64,000 bases of DNA from Cephalotus follicularis (GCA_001972305.1 BDDD01002376.1:124001-188000), one strand, 5' to 3'; counted from the first letter of the stretch, positions 1 through 11,988 are shown. Numbers and translations are program-made. Notes: a model not told the origin generated them from the sequence alone.

Positions 1-701
1 ATAAACTTGGCCTCATACTCGGACACTGTCATACTGCCTTATGTTAAGCTAAGAAATTCAGCCTCTCTCTTATCAACTTCAACCTTAGGATAATACTGCT
101 CATTGAACTCTGTTCTAAACATGTCCCATGAATTTGATATCCCTGATTCTTCCCAAGAGGCAGCAACCATGTTCCACCAATGTTTTGCTTCTCCCTGTAG
201 CATATAAGTGGCGAAGACAACTTTCTCAGAATCTGAAAATCCCAAACCTTGGAATATTTTCTCCATTTGCATCAACCATCTCTCAGTAGTAATAACATTC
301 GGGTCCCCTATAAAAGCTAGTGGATTTAACCTCAAAAACCTGACTAAAGGATTCTCCATGGGTGTAGGTAAATTAACTGATTTCCTTCCTGCTTTGTCAC
401 TCCTAGCGGACCTCACAACTGGGGTTTGCTCTGGTGCCTCTGCTGCACGCCTAACCGGCCTTGCAGCTGGGGTTTGCTCTACTGTAACAGCTTGACGCTG
501 CATGAACTCATTCATTCATTTCATCATGTTATACATCTTCTTCATTAAACCTCTATGTTCACTTTGGCCAGGATCGAAAAATTTTGTTTCTTGGCTCACA
601 TTTTGTTCCTCTTGTTCTTCAACATCTCTACTGGCTCGGGTAAGTCTAGTCAACGGCCCTGCCTTAGCTTTTCCTGCAGCTCCCCTTCGACGACCATCCA
701 T
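1..701 (-). pseudogene. gag: gypsy A gag, N-terminal two thirds, broken
   Basis: The product would be the capsid precursor of a gypsy element. The frame opens at the ATG at 701 with a basic, charged head. It meets an in-frame TGA at 516-518 and resumes at once with MNEFMQR. The retrotransposon gag core follows, with recognisable motifs FLRLNPLAFIGDPN, WLMQMEKIF, YMLQGEAKHWW and FRTEFNEQYYP. A stop at 39-41 ends that frame, but the family-typical continuation SMTVSEYEAKF is readable in another frame up to the window edge. At least one nonsense change and one frameshift are therefore present. No zinc knuckle is visible because the gene leaves the window. Confidence 0.9.
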
Positions 702-875
702 ATCTATGTTGTATAAGATACAAAAGTTAGCTATCTAATTTATAACCATAATTCCAAAATAGATACAACAACCAACAAACTTATCAATATATCTCAATTC
801 CAATAACAACAATCTTATCTATATCACTCAATTCCAATAGCCAAGGATCCTATCCTGGCATAGCTAACATAGTGT
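702..875 (-). other. gypsy A leader between PBS and gag
   Basis: This is the AT-rich untranslated leader of element A on the minus strand. I see no ORF or repeat in it. Confidence 0.6.
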
Positions 876-888
876 GGCTCTGGTACCA
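876..888 (-). other. Primer binding site of gypsy A (initiator Met tRNA type)
   Basis: On the minus strand the sequence reads TGGTACCAGAGCC. It differs by one base from TGGTATCAGAGCC, the usual plant PBS complementary to the 3' end of initiator tRNA-Met. It lies seven bases downstream of the LTR end, which fixes the orientation of element A. Confidence 0.85.
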
Positions 889-895
889 CCTAAAC

Positions 896-1715
896 TATCA
901 CGCCCCGAACCCCAAGGAAGATCCAAGGGCTCGACATGTGGCAGGTATGTCCACACGATCCATCACATACGTAGCATCATACTCCAAAATACGCTACAAT
1001 TTTAAAACTTTAATATACAACATGCATGCGGAAGATAAACATTCCATAGATGAACCCAACCATAACCATAAAATCAACACATATATCATAAGTGATGTCA
1101 CAAGCGGCAGGTCAAAAGATGAAAATACAAAATGTCTCTTATACATCCAAATTCATATATACAAGGTAGATGGCGGGAACTAAACTGCCATAAAAAATCC
1201 TGTGCTGGGATCTGGCCCGTCTGATCACTTCGAGGTTTCACCTACACCTGTCCTATTACGAGAATGGGTCAACAACCCATGGCTGTGTAGACTATACTAT
1301 ATGCTATGAAATACAACAGATATAACATATATATATGCATGACATGTTTTATGCATGAATGCCAATTACGGACAACTTCAGTATACTAATCGTCCCTAAG
1401 CGGTGGTATACTTGGCTAGTCCTAATCGCATCAAAGGCCATAGGCCTGTAGACACTCCATAAACAAATCCATAACCATCCATAGGGATAATCAATCCATA
1501 GGGTCAAGTACTTCTCTGCCACTCCTGCCCGAGATAGTACCCCCACCGTCTATACACTCTCCGTGCCATAACCATGTGGAGCATAGGATAACACCGGCCA
1601 TATAATCCATACCATGATACTAACCCCAAAGGTACTATCCCATAATACTAGTCCCGAATGTACTAACCCATAATAGAGATCTGCGCGATCTATGCCATAA
1701 TCTATGCCATATCCA
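896..1715 (-). repeat. LTR of gypsy A, 3' portion
   Basis: On the minus strand this portion ends in GGGGCGTGATA, a mutated form of the canonical GGGGYGTGACA end, next to the PBS. A short hairpin with arms ATGGGT/ACCCAT lies near 1265. The LTR is interrupted at 1715 by copia 1, whose 5-bp duplication uses the LTR bases 1711-1715, and it continues after that insertion. Confidence 0.8.
1711..1715. repeat. Target site duplication of copia 1, left copy
   Basis: ATCCA directly precedes the LTR start TGTTAGA and is repeated directly after the 3' LTR end. This shows that copia 1 inserted as a unit and that both of its outer ends are intact. Confidence 0.95.
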
Positions 1716-3862
1716 TGTTAGATATAGTGACCCGATAAGCCATTAGATGGGTTGTCATATTATATCTTACCATGTATGGAACAATATTATTCTTATATAT
1801 ATGATGTGTGCTAAATTTGTTATGGCTATATCACTTGTATTTTATCACATAATTGAAGTAGTTTAATTATTACCTACTTATACTAGTGATGCCCTGACAT
1901 AAGGTTGGATGCCTGGCATGGAGGCTGTGAGACTGGTTACCTTACTCCTTATGTCAAACTTGTTCCAAGTCATCGGTTCACTTTGTGGGCATTAGTGAAC
2001 CGGATAGACTTGCACGTATATTGCCTGCTCATGGAATCGGGGGATTGATTCTCTCACTACCATCTGTGTTGGACACTAGGGAAAATACGGGGTACGCGCT
2101 GGGAGCGTGTACACTGAACTGGACCCGAGTAAGAGACACTATTTGGATAGTCGCTATTCTCGTGTCAGTAGTGACTCCTGCTTGTTGCGGTTGGGTATGA
2201 GTGATTATCACTTAGCGAGTTCTTTAACTCGTCTGATCCTTAGACCTGAGTGACTACTCTATATTGTATGGAGACGATTATGCTTTGATCTCCACCTTAC
2301 CCAGTCCTTACGCAGGGCTGGCAATTGGGTGGTCTTTGGGTATGATAGAATCTATACGAATATAAGTGAGTGCGCAATAAGGGATTATCACACCGGAGCG
2401 AAGGTGATCGGCCCTATTATGGTCTGATTATACTTTGGACTTATGAAATCCTTGGCCAAGGTTGAGGTAGACTGGAAATTAGATTTTTGGAGAGTTTACC
2501 AAAGGTCCTAGTAATGATCAGATATTTTAGCCATTGAGGTACTATCTAGGGTTGACACATATCCTTACCCTAGACCTCAATCGGGGCCAAGCATGACAAG
2601 GGATTATAGTACACGAGAACCGAAGACTTAGAAAATCTATGGTTATTGAGGTGTGAGAAAATTAATTTTTCCATCTGGATAATATTTGGATATTATTCCA
2701 ATAGCATTTAAATTGGTCGAGGACCATTTAGAATGGCTAAACCGAACCCTAGGGGTATTTCGGTTAATTGAGAACACCTCTCGTATTAACTAAGATTTTA
2801 AAGGGTCCCTGCCTTATAATGATTAGATCTTTAATATGTTAGACATATTAAGTCTTGGTGTCAAATATCGGTTGCGTGGATTTTACATTTTGTGGAAACA
2901 CATATGTTTGATCTTACTTAACCAATATTCGAAGGATACATGAAACCATTGAAAGAGTTAGACTCTTCATGCTTCACTGGCCAAAAGGCGTCGATGTCCT
3001 TTAGAAAGACGTCGATGCTTTTCTCTGATAAATACGTCGATGTCTTTTAGAAAGCATCGATGTGATTTAGTGCCACGTTGCATAGGCGTCGACGTCCTTT
3101 GGAAGGAGTCGACGTCTTTAAGCAGAACGTGCAACCTGTGCACGATCTCACTTCGTGGGCACTACTTCTCTTTGATCCTTAGCTGGGTTCTGTTGTTTTT
3201 ACACGTTATGGAAATGTGGGATTCATGGCTTCGGACTCCCAGGGAGTGAAGGCCATGATCCTAAGTGAATGGGAGATTGGGAGAGAGAAATTGAGGCTGG
3301 TATTAAGCATTTCTGCAGAAAATGGAAATAAAGAGTAGAGACATTTTTTTTTTGCTGGGCAATTGACCTCGAATTCTTCTCTACAAGTGTGTGTTCCTTC
3401 ATCTGATATACACCAAGCAAAGGCTTATCTAGGGTGGATTGATTGTTGACTTCATTGGTCAAAATCAATACACCTTTTCTAAGCTAAGTGAGAGAGTGTG
3501 TGAGTTCATATAGTTTTTTTTTGCTGGTTGGATTGCTTGCTGTTCCTGAGGCTTGGAGAGCATCAAGGGAATCTACTCAAGCTTGTAGCGGCAAAGAAAG
3601 AAGGAGCCTTCACCCACTGGTATAATCTTTCGTCTCTCTTCTTCTTGCCATGCTTGTGTGTCACCATTGTGTGCAATGGTGACACCAATTCAATTCTGTA
3701 GATGTTGTGGTGATCCATATGGTCTATGGACGTGCCATAATGGATTGGTTTATGTTTTATTGGGTGTTCTTCCGCTGCATGATTGTATGTTTAAATTTTA
3801 TTCTACACCCTTACACCCTTTGTCCATTTTTGGCACCGGACTCGGTATTTCCGATTCCATCA
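1716..3862 (+). repeat. 5' LTR of copia 1 (2147 bp)
   Basis: The LTR begins TGTTAGATA and ends TTCCATCA directly before the primer binding site. It is unusually long for a copia element. It shares its middle part with the copia 2 LTR at 21.3-23.5 kb, including the block beginning GATGCCCTGACATAAGG. A short hairpin with near-perfect 8-bp arms (AGTCGCTA/TAGTGACT, at about 2148-2175) is kept in the sister LTRs, in one of them as AGTCACTA. About 770 bp (near 2449-3214), including the palindrome array, are missing from the 3' LTR of the same element. Confidence 0.92.
2988..3115. repeat. GTCGAC-type palindrome array in copia 1 5' LTR
   Basis: Six short dyads of the form RCGTCGAYG occur with dyad centres at about 2992, 3013, 3038, 3058, 3090 and 3110. 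The intervals are 21, 25, 20, 32 and 20 bp. Spacer sequences differ between units, so this is not a simple minisatellite. The array is absent from the 3' LTR of the same element because of a deletion. Function is unknown. Confidence 0.8.
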
Positions 3863-3863
3863 G

Positions 3864-3875
3864 TGGTATCAGAGC
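3864..3875 (+). other. Primer binding site of copia 1
   Basis: TGGTATCAGAGC follows the LTR end by one base and is complementary to the 3' end of initiator tRNA-Met, the usual copia minus-strand primer. Confidence 0.93.
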
Positions 3876-4667
3876 GTCCCACATCATCCTTAATTGAATA
3901 TGTATGCCTTAGATGATGTACTGATTAATAGTTTAATCAATGAATGTGTTTTGGGATCAAACTAAATTTTCTAAGTGCCTTAAAGAAAATTGCTTGAAAT
4001 TGGATTTCATTGAGTTTTTATGCTGGGAATTTTGTTTTAAATGTGTTTAGAATTAAGTTTGGAACATGCATAGTGCATTTTGGAATGCCATAATGGTATT
4101 CCATAGTCTAAACCATTAAATTCAGCATTTTTCGAAATGCAGAAAATGCCCATGGGGCTAAAGACGTCGACGTCCTTGGTAGACGTCGATGTCATGTTCA
4201 AATTCCCAGTAAAGACATCGACGTTCGTGATAGACGTCGATGTCTTGTTCATACTTTTGTGAAACGCGTTGATGTTCTTGTTGGACGTCGACGCCTTTTT
4301 CCAACTGTTCTTGAGAAACGCATTGATGCTCTGGTTTTGCATCGACGCCTTGTTCATATTTTTCCAGAAAACACGTCGATGCTTTTGGAAAGGCGTCGAC
4401 GTCTTTTATAAAAAAAAAAATTGTTTTTGATAAAATTGGATTTTATACATTTTGGCACTTGGAAGGTTGAAAATCATTGCTTGATTTAGTGGGAGTTTGA
4501 TCAATTAACAATCATTGAATTAAATTGAGTAATTGGTTATTATTTATGGCATTTGTTTTATATGTGGTTTTATTATATTGGATATAATATAGATCTTATG
4601 CACAATGGATGGTCCGAAAAGGACTTTGACCTAATTTATGGTTTTCTTTGTGTGGATGGATTTATTT
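3876..4667 (+). other. Untranslated leader of copia 1
   Basis: This non-coding stretch lies between PBS and the gypsy insertion and is homologous to the copia 2 leader (23542-24141 and 26707 onward), for instance around TTTAGTGGGAGTTTGA. It contains a large palindrome array. It ends where the gypsy LTR was inserted, so the copia gag start that should follow is missing. Confidence 0.75.
4163..4402. repeat. GTCGAC-type palindrome array in copia 1 leader
   Basis: Ten dyads (ACGTCGACGT, ACGTCGATGT, GCATCGACGC and similar) have centres near 4168, 4187, 4219, 4238, 4270, 4289, 4324, 4343, 4377 and 4397. The intervals alternate between 19-20 and 32-35 bp, so the dyads come in pairs. A second array in the leader, separate from that in the LTR, is also found in copia 2. 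The position downstream of the PBS means it would be part of the genomic RNA 5' leader. Confidence 0.82.
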
Positions 4668-6634
4668 TGTAATACCCTCTTCGTTCGTAAATGTATTTTT
4701 ACGGATTTTAATATGTGTTTTCGGGCTTCTAATTTCGTTTAAATTTAAAGTCCGGTTGCCCTATGATCGGGTTTATGTGAATTGTGCGGAATGATACCGG
4801 TCCGATATTTGGGTATGTTATGCTATGTTGGGTTTTATAAATTCTTATTTTAATCCAAAACTTATTTTATTAAAAACAAATTATTATTCTTTTATTTTAA
4901 TATTCCTTAATTCTTTTTATTATTATTCTTTTGTCTTTAAAATCCATAATTCCTTTTTCTATTATTCCTTTAATTTCCTTTTTTTCTTATTTTAGCATTT
5001 TCCTCAACTTTCTTCCTACTTCCTTCCACCATCTCCTTCTTTCCAGCAAATCCCACGATCAAATGCCATGTTAGAATCTCTCTTTTTCTATATCTAAATC
5101 CAGAAAAGTTCCCTTCTTCCTTTTTTGTCAAATCTTGTCTCCCCCTTTCTTCATTATTGAGTGTCATTGCCAGTTTTATATGATGCCACCATCCTTATTG
5201 CAAACCACCCCGAATTTGCCTTGTTATTGTGCAATAATCTACTGTGTAAATCATTCTTCAAAGTCCAAGCGGTAATCTCAATCCTTTAGTTGTTTCCTTG
5301 GATTAAATTCTCTTAGTTTGATATGTATGTCTAAAAATACCATGGTTTTGTATTCTTCTTTCTTTGTTTCTGTTCACAGCAGATTGTGTGTTTGTGCTTG
5401 TGATCTTCCTACTGTTTTCTGGGTTCTCTAACATCATTAAAGGTCAGTTAAATCATCCCCTTTAATTATAGTTTTGTTTCAATGGCTTACTTTGAGTTTT
5501 TGTGCTCTTGGTATCTTGGAGTCTTGGATTCTTGCCCAAACATGTTGCTATTGTGTTAGTGATGTTATCTGCAAGTTTTATGCACCTATATATGTCACAA
5601 ACTGAGTTTATAACATCTGCAATCAATTAGAAACAAAATCTGGACATGTTCATGCAATGTCTTCTTGCTTCCTTTTTGCAAGTTAAATCATTGAAAGGTC
5701 GTTTCCTTGTCAAATTTGTGTTTGTAAATCACCTACAAGTCATATATAATCATATGTTTATGTCCATATGTCTCTAGTTTATTGTAGAAATCATTTGAAC
5801 CATTTTCAGTAGCAAATCGTCGAATTTCCAACTGTTCTGTTGCCCAGAACAGCCGACTATCTGAGTGGACAGTCGACTGTATGAACGAATCCCATGAGGT
5901 GGATTTGTGGATCCGCTATGTGATAGAGGCGTATGAATCGATTCTAGTTTATGTGATCTGAGGTGAATTCAGATATATGGTCCGAAGTGTGATCGGACAT
6001 GTGTATGTGAGAATTGACTTGTGTAGTGCCATACACTTCAATTCTAGTGGGCACGTGGAATTAGCACCTCCCTTGCCAAATTTTATGACATGTGATATGA
6101 ATATGGCTCAGTATGTTTTAAACAATTATGATTTCGATGTTTCGTAATTGTTTCGAAATTATGCAACTGTCATTTGAATATGATTAAACTATTTTATTTG
6201 TTAAATATTTATGTTACGTTATTATTGAAATGATAATGTTTTTAAATTACCGTTTACTGTTTTAATTAACTTATCCATACTGAAGTTTGCTCAGCCGAGT
6301 TTTTGTTTTCATGCGGTAGGCTTTCTGGAGCAGCGGGGGAAAATGTGATTGAGTGATGACTACCCTATGTGTTGGATCCTTAGGAGAGTGATCCTTATGT
6401 TATGTTTAGTGGTCGGAAACATGAATTTTTATGTTTTATGTTTTAAATTGGAACTGAACTATGTTTTGAGTTTTCCGCAACTACTTAATATGTTAAATGT
6501 TAAGTTTTTAATGTTTTGATAAGACTCCCACGGTTTTGGCTGTTTTTGGCTAATAAAGCGAATTTATGAGTTTGTTAAGTTATGATATGTATGATATGAC
6601 CCTGTGACGACTCCCGCCGTCTGGGGGTGTTACA
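4668..6634 (+). repeat. 5' LTR of nested gypsy (1967 bp)
   Basis: The LTR starts TGTAATACCC and ends GGGGGTGTTACA, six bases before a primer binding site. The reverse complement of its end matches the left end of the minus-strand solo LTR at 24142, so the two belong to related families. Two dyads of the palindrome family, AGCCGACT and CAGTCGACTG, lie at 5851-5880 with centres 20 bp apart. Confidence 0.88.
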
Positions 6635-6640
6635 GAAATT

Positions 6641-6652
6641 TGGTATCAGAGA
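6641..6652 (+). other. Primer binding site of nested gypsy
   Basis: TGGTATCAGAGA, one base off the initiator tRNA-Met complement, lies six bases after the LTR end. Confidence 0.85.
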
Positions 6653-6813
6653 GATAGGTTTTGTTTCCTTAGAAGTCCTAACTAGGTTTGACCTGTGAGA
6701 TTGGGTAGACACCGAGTTAGGCTGTTTCGGTTATGATTTTCTGATATGTTTTCTATTTTTTGCTTTCTATTTTTGTTCCTTGTGATGTTTTATGTTTGAG
6801 CGCCTTTTCGTAG

Positions 6814-7765
6814 ATGGCACGTATAAGGAACGCTGCTCGGAGGACTGCACCCGTTGAGGCTCAGGAAGCTAGAAATGAGCCTACTATGGAGGAGCTTGTA
6901 CGATAAGCAGTTGCTCAGGAGATACGACGCGTGTTGAATGAACAAAATCAGAATCAGGACCGTAGGGAGCCGGTTGCTGCTAATGATGCTCCAGCTGATG
7001 TCCAGTTGGGAAGAGATGCTGGGAACGGGACTGTTACGCCCACTTATGTTTGGCTAGAGCGGTTCCAAAAGCAGAGACCGCTGTCTTTCAGCTCAGCCGT
7101 GACTCCGGTGGAAGCTGGGCACTGGATTGCTAATATGGACAAGATCTTTGATGTGCTTGGTTGCAGTGATGAACAGAAGATTAAGTTAACTGTATACAAG
7201 CTTGAGGGTGATGCTCATAAATGGTGGAAAGCTGTGATTTTGGCTAAGGGTGGCAACTATGCGGAGACTTTGACCTGGTCTGAATTTTGCGAGGTCTTTT
7301 ATCAGCAGTATTTTCCCACCGCTGATAAGGAGGCTTACGCCAGAGAGTTTATCAATACCAGACAGAAGGATGGAGAGTCGGTGACAGAGTTCTTGACCCG
7401 ATTCACTAGGCTTGCTGGTTTTGCTGGGTCTGCTGCAGGAACAGCATTGGAACAGGCAGAAAAGTTCAAGTGGAAGTTGCACTATCAGTTTTGGGGAAAA
7501 TTGATCAATACCAGGTTTGCTGATGTATCTGAAGTGGCTAATGCGGCTAAGAACATTGAGCTGGAAAGGTTAGATTTCCAGGCTACTCGACAGGAGTTTG
7601 ACAGAAAGAGAAATAGAGGTGGTTCTTAGGGGCAAGGTTCTGGACAGAATAAGAATATGAATGGCAAGCGTGGGAAGAGAAATGATTACCGGGGACAGCA
7701 ACATTCCGGTAATGACCAAAGGTAGACACAGGGTGCTGCGGATGTCCAGATTTCCAAATGTGAAG
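6814..7765 (+). pseudogene. gag: gypsy gag, truncated, with two stops
   Basis: The capsid precursor gene starts with ATG at 6814 (MARIRNAARR). An in-frame TAA follows at 6904-6906, then a long clear stretch with the retrotransposon gag core: WLERFQKQRPLSF, WIANMDKIFDVLG, YKLEGDAHKWWKA, FYQQYFP and VTEFLTRFTRLA. A second stop (TAG, 7627-7629) precedes a Gly/Gln/Asn-rich basic tail that would lead to the zinc knuckle, but copia integrase replaces it. The gag resembles chromovirus Tekay/Del gag. It is non-functional as it stands. Confidence 0.9.
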
Positions 7766-10034
7766 AGATAACGGAATTCTATCTCAGTGGACTCCTCCTG
7801 GAACACCACAGCATAATGGTGTGTCCGAAAGGAGGAATCGGACTTTGTTAGACATGGTTCGATCGATGATGTCTTTTGCTAACCTTCCTACCTATCTCTG
7901 GGGTTATGCCGTAGATACACCTGCTTATATCTTGAATCAGATTCCTTCAAAATCTGTGCCTTCTACTCCATACCAGGTATGGTCAACGAGGAAACCCAGC
8001 CTGAACCATTTGAAGGTTTGGGGTTGTCCTGCTTATGTCAAAAGGCTTGACGCAGATAAGCTTGAAGCGCGGTCGGACCGCTGCAGGTTTGTGGGGTATC
8101 CTAAAGAGACAAAAGGATACTACTTCTATCACACTAGCGAACAAAAGATATTTGTTTCGTGAAATGCTGTGTTTCTAGAGAAGGAATACCTTCTTGAAGG
8201 AAACAGTGGGAGCAAGGTGGAACTCAAGGAGTTGCCACAGGTAGAAACCACACAAGAGATGGAGGAGTTGGAGGTTAGACCTTTAACAGACACAGCTGAG
8301 ATTGGATCTCAGGCTAAGAATGGTTCTCAGTTAGGCAAAGCTCCTTTGAGGAGATTAGGCAGAATCCCATTAGCACCTGAGAGGTATGGTTTCCTCATTG
8401 ATGGTATTGATGAGATAAACGTCGTGGAAGATAACGAGCCTGCCAAATACTTAGAGGCAGTGCAAAGCACTGAATCTGAAGCATGGCTAGGAGCCATGAA
8501 ATCCGAGATGGATTCCATGTACTCCAACCAAGTATGGAATTTGGTTGAAGCACCCGAAGGCATAGTGCCTATTGGCTGCAAATGGATCTTCAAGAAGAAG
8601 ATGAATGCAGATGGAAGAATCGAGACTTATAAAGCTCGATTAGTGACGAAAGGGTATAGACAACGACATGGAGTCAACTATACTGAGACTTTCTCACCTG
8701 TCACCATGCTTAAATCCATTAGGATTTTTCTTGCTATTGCCGCTCATTACGATTATGAGATATGGCAAATGGATGTCAAGACGGCATTCTTGAATGGTCG
8801 TCTTGAAGAGGATATTTATATGTCCCAACCCGGGTTTACATCTTCCGAGCACCCGCACATGGTGTGCAAGCTCGAACGGTCCATCTATGGATTAAAGCAA
8901 GCATCTCGTAGCTAGAATCTACGTTTTGATGAAGCAGTCAAGGCTTTTGACTTCGTTAAAAATGTAGATGAGCCATGTGTTTATCGAAAGCAAGAGGGTC
9001 CTAGTATCACTTTCTTAGTACTATATGTAGATGACATTCTACTCATTGGGAATGACGTAGGGATGTTGCAATCTGCAAAGATATGGCTAACTAAGAATTT
9101 TTCCATGAAAGATTTGGGAGAAGCCACCTATATACTGGGTATTAGGATCTTCAGGGATAGATCCAATAGGTTGCTTGGGATTTCCCAAAGCCAGTACATC
9201 AGCAAGGTGCTGAAGAGGTTTAGCATGGAGAATTCCAACAGAGGCCTATTGCCAATAGGTGAAGGAATTCATCTTTCTTGAAAGATGTCTCCTCAAACAT
9301 CAGAAGAGAGAGCACGCATGAGTCGGATACCTGATGCTTCGGCAGTAGGGTCGATCATGTATGCCATGTTATGTACTAGGCCTGATGTCGCACTTGCCCT
9401 GGGTATGGCAAGTCGTTTTCAGTCTGATCCCAGTGAGAAGCACTGGGAAGTGATCAAGGGAATCCTGAAGTACCTTAGAAGGACTCAGGATATGTTCTTG
9501 GTCTATGGAAAGGATAGTGAACTGAAATTGGAGGGCTTCACAGACTCCTGTTTTGATAGTGATCCGGATGATCACAAATCTGTCTCTGGGTACGTGTTTG
9601 TACTTAATGGTGGAGCTGTGAGCTGGCGCAGTTCTAAGCTAGGAACTATTACAGATTCTACCATAGAAGCTGAGTACATAGCAGCCTCAGACGCAGCCAA
9701 GGAGGGTGTTTGGATGCGCAAGTTCATTACTTAACTGGGAGTTGTTCCATCCATTATTAGTCCAGTTATGGTATACTGTGATGATAATGGGGCTGTAGCA
9801 CAAGCCAAGGAACCACGGTCTCATCAGCGATCCAAACACATCGAGCGGTGCTACCATTTGATCCGAGAGATTATTGGTAGGGGAGATATACAGCTTGAGA
9901 GGGTCTCCTCAGAGGAGAACATAGCAGATCCACTAACCAAGGCTATGGGCACCAAGGCTTTGGAGCGTCATCGTGGGACGATGGGTCTAGGCTATAGGAG
10001 TTCATGGCTTGAGGGTCAAGTGGGAGATTGTTAG
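7766..10034 (+). pseudogene. pol: copia 1 pol remnant: integrase C-terminus, RT, RNase H
   Basis: One reading frame carries the 3' half of copia pol, interrupted by stops at 8160-8162 (TGA), 8913-8915 (TAG), 9279-9281 (TGA) and 9732-9734 (TAA). It begins inside integrase near the catalytic Glu (GVSERRNRTLLDMV) and continues through the GKPSLNHLKVWGC-type region. The RT has WIFKKK, MDVKTAFLNG and the YVDDILL active site. The copia RNase H ends in KHIERCYHLIREI and ADPLTKAM. The terminal TAG at 10032-10034 lies inside the first bases of the 3' LTR. All four stops can be explained by single base changes. Confidence 0.93.
10017..10028 (+). other. Polypurine tract of copia 1
   Basis: CAAGTGGGAGAT lies directly before the 3' LTR start TGTTAGA. 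This is the normal place and composition of the plus-strand primer. Confidence 0.8.
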
Positions 10035-11398
10035 ATATAGTGACCCGACAAGCCATTAGATGGGTTGTCATATTATATCTTACCATGTATGGAACAATCT
10101 TATTCTTATATATATGATGTGTGCTAAATTTGTTATGGCTATATCACTTGTATTTTATCACATAATTGAAGTAGTTTAATTATTACCTACTTATACTAGT
10201 GATGCCCTGACATAAGGTTGGATGTCTGGCATGGAGGCTGTGAGACTGGTTACCTTACTCCTTATGTCAAACTTGTTCCAAGTCATAGGTTCACTTTGTG
10301 GGCATTAGTTAACCGGATAGACTTGCGCGTATGTTGCCTGCTCATGGAATCGGGGGATGGATTCTCTTACTACCATCTGTGTTGGACACTAGGGCAAATA
10401 CGGGGTGCGCGCTGGGAGCGTGTACACTGAACTGGACCCGCGTAAGAGACACTATTTGGATAGTCGCTATTCTCGTGTCAATAGTGACTCCTGCTTTTTG
10501 CGATTGTGTATAAGTGATTATCACTTGGCGAGTTCTTTAACTCGTCCGATCCTTAGACATGAGCGACTACTCTATATTGTATGGAGACGGTTATGCTTTG
10601 ATCTCCACCTTACCCAGTCCTTACGCAGGGCTGGCAATCGGGTGGTCTTAGGGTATGATCGAATCTATACGAATATAAGTGAGTGCGCAATAAGGGATTG
10701 TCACACCTGAGCGAAGGTGATCGGCCCTATTATGGTCTGATTATACTTTGGACTTATGGTGGGATTCATGGCTTCGGACTCCCAGGGAGTGAAGGCCATG
10801 ATCCTAAGTGAATGGGAGATTGGGAGAGAGAAATTGAGGCTGGTATTAAGCATTTCTGCAGAAAATGGAAATAAAGAGTAGAGACATTTGTTTTTTTGCT
10901 GGGCAATTGACCTTGAATTCTTCTCTGCAAGTGTGTGTTCCTTCATCTGATATACACCAAGCAAAGGCTTATGTAGGGTGGATTGATTGTTGACTTCATT
11001 GGTCAAAATCAATACACCTTTTCTAAGCTAAGTGAGAGAGAGTGTGAGTTCATATACTTTTTTTTTGCTGGTTGGATTGCTTGTTGTTCCTGAGGCTTGG
11101 AGAGCATCAAGGGAATCTACTCAAGCTTGTAGCGGCAAAGAAAGAAGGAGCCTTCACCCACTGGTATAATCTTTGGTCTCTCTTCTTCTTGCCATGCTTG
11201 TGTGTCACCATTGTGTGCAATGGTGACACCAATTCAATTCTGTAGATGTTGTGGTGATCCATGTGGTCTGTGGACGTGCCATAATGGATTGGTTTATGTT
11301 TTATTGGGTGTTCTTCCGCTGCATGATTGTATGTTCAAATTTTATTCTACACCCTTTGTCCATTTTTGGCACCGGACTCGGTATTTCTGATTCCATCA
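10029..11398 (+). repeat. 3' LTR of copia 1, internally deleted (1370 bp)
   Basis: The sequence matches the 5' LTR at both ends but jumps from the equivalent of about 2448 to about 3214 at 10757-10760 (TTATG then GTGGGATTC). The homologous copia 2 LTR has the missing block, so this is a deletion here rather than an insertion in the 5' LTR. The palindrome array is part of the lost block. A short ATG lies on both sides of the breakpoint. Confidence 0.9.
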
Positions 11399-11403
11399 AT
11401 CCA
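11399..11403. repeat. Target site duplication of copia 1, right copy
   Basis: ATCCA follows the 3' LTR and matches 1711-1715. Confidence 0.95.
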
Positions 11404-11988
11404 TACCATACCATGTCGCTCCATAATGCGGTAATGCCCGTAGGTCACCCAAAAAGGGAGGATTACCATATCCATATAATATGTGGCCTACACCCATAAT
11501 TCTTCATGATGAAAATGAAGATTATAAATGGGTTATCCTGTTAGGTCTCAACCATAACAAACCATCAATCATATTCGTACCATACCCGTAGCCCATAACC
11601 ATATTTCTATTTAAAAGATAGGGACCTACCATAAAGGATCACATGGGATCCATCCGTCAAAACTATTTTCAAAAACCATTTCCATAACCATATTATTGGT
11701 CCCTATTGGAGTTGTAAAACGATGGAGAGGAAGTCCAACTAGGATATCCGCATCCAGATGTCCAAATTGAGCTATCCTAACCATTTTTGAAAACCATTTG
11801 CACAAAACCATTTCGTTGAAAATTCTTAAAGATTTACTTTGAAAGTCTATTTGAAGATAAAAGATGTTAAAGGAGGATTTTCATAGGCTACAAGGCCTTA
11901 GAGAGGCTTCCTTTGGAATCCATTTGAAGAGAAAACCATTTGGGATTGAAAAGGGAGTCAAAACAATGTAGTTTGGCTGAAACAACTA

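Larger units (their letters stand above)
4668..7765 (+). mobile_element. Ty3/gypsy fragment nested in copia 1 (LTR, PBS, gag)
   Basis: A complete gypsy LTR, a PBS and most of a gag lie in the copia 1 leader in the same orientation. The gypsy pol and 3' LTR are missing. At about 7765 the sequence switches directly into copia integrase at the shared run AGAGATAACG. The simplest history is insertion into the copia leader followed by one deletion that removed gypsy pol and 3' LTR together with copia gag, protease and integrase N-terminus. The right end is approximate, within about 35 bp. Confidence 0.85.
1716..11398 (+). mobile_element. Ty1/copia element 1 with nested gypsy insertion
   Basis: The copia element runs from the TGTTAGATATAG start of its 5' LTR to the GATTCCATCA end of its 3' LTR and is flanked by ATCCA on both sides. 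Between the LTRs are a PBS, a leader, a foreign gypsy fragment (4668 to about 7765), then copia integrase C-terminus, reverse transcriptase and RNase H. The copia gag, protease and integrase N-terminus are absent. The first 88 bp of the two LTRs differ at about two positions, so the insertion is fairly recent. It cannot be autonomous. Confidence 0.93.

Noticed and set aside
3864..3875. tRNA gene fragments (TGGTATCAGAGC motifs at several places)
   Set aside because: These are primer binding sites directly behind LTR ends. No cloverleaf sequence is around them.
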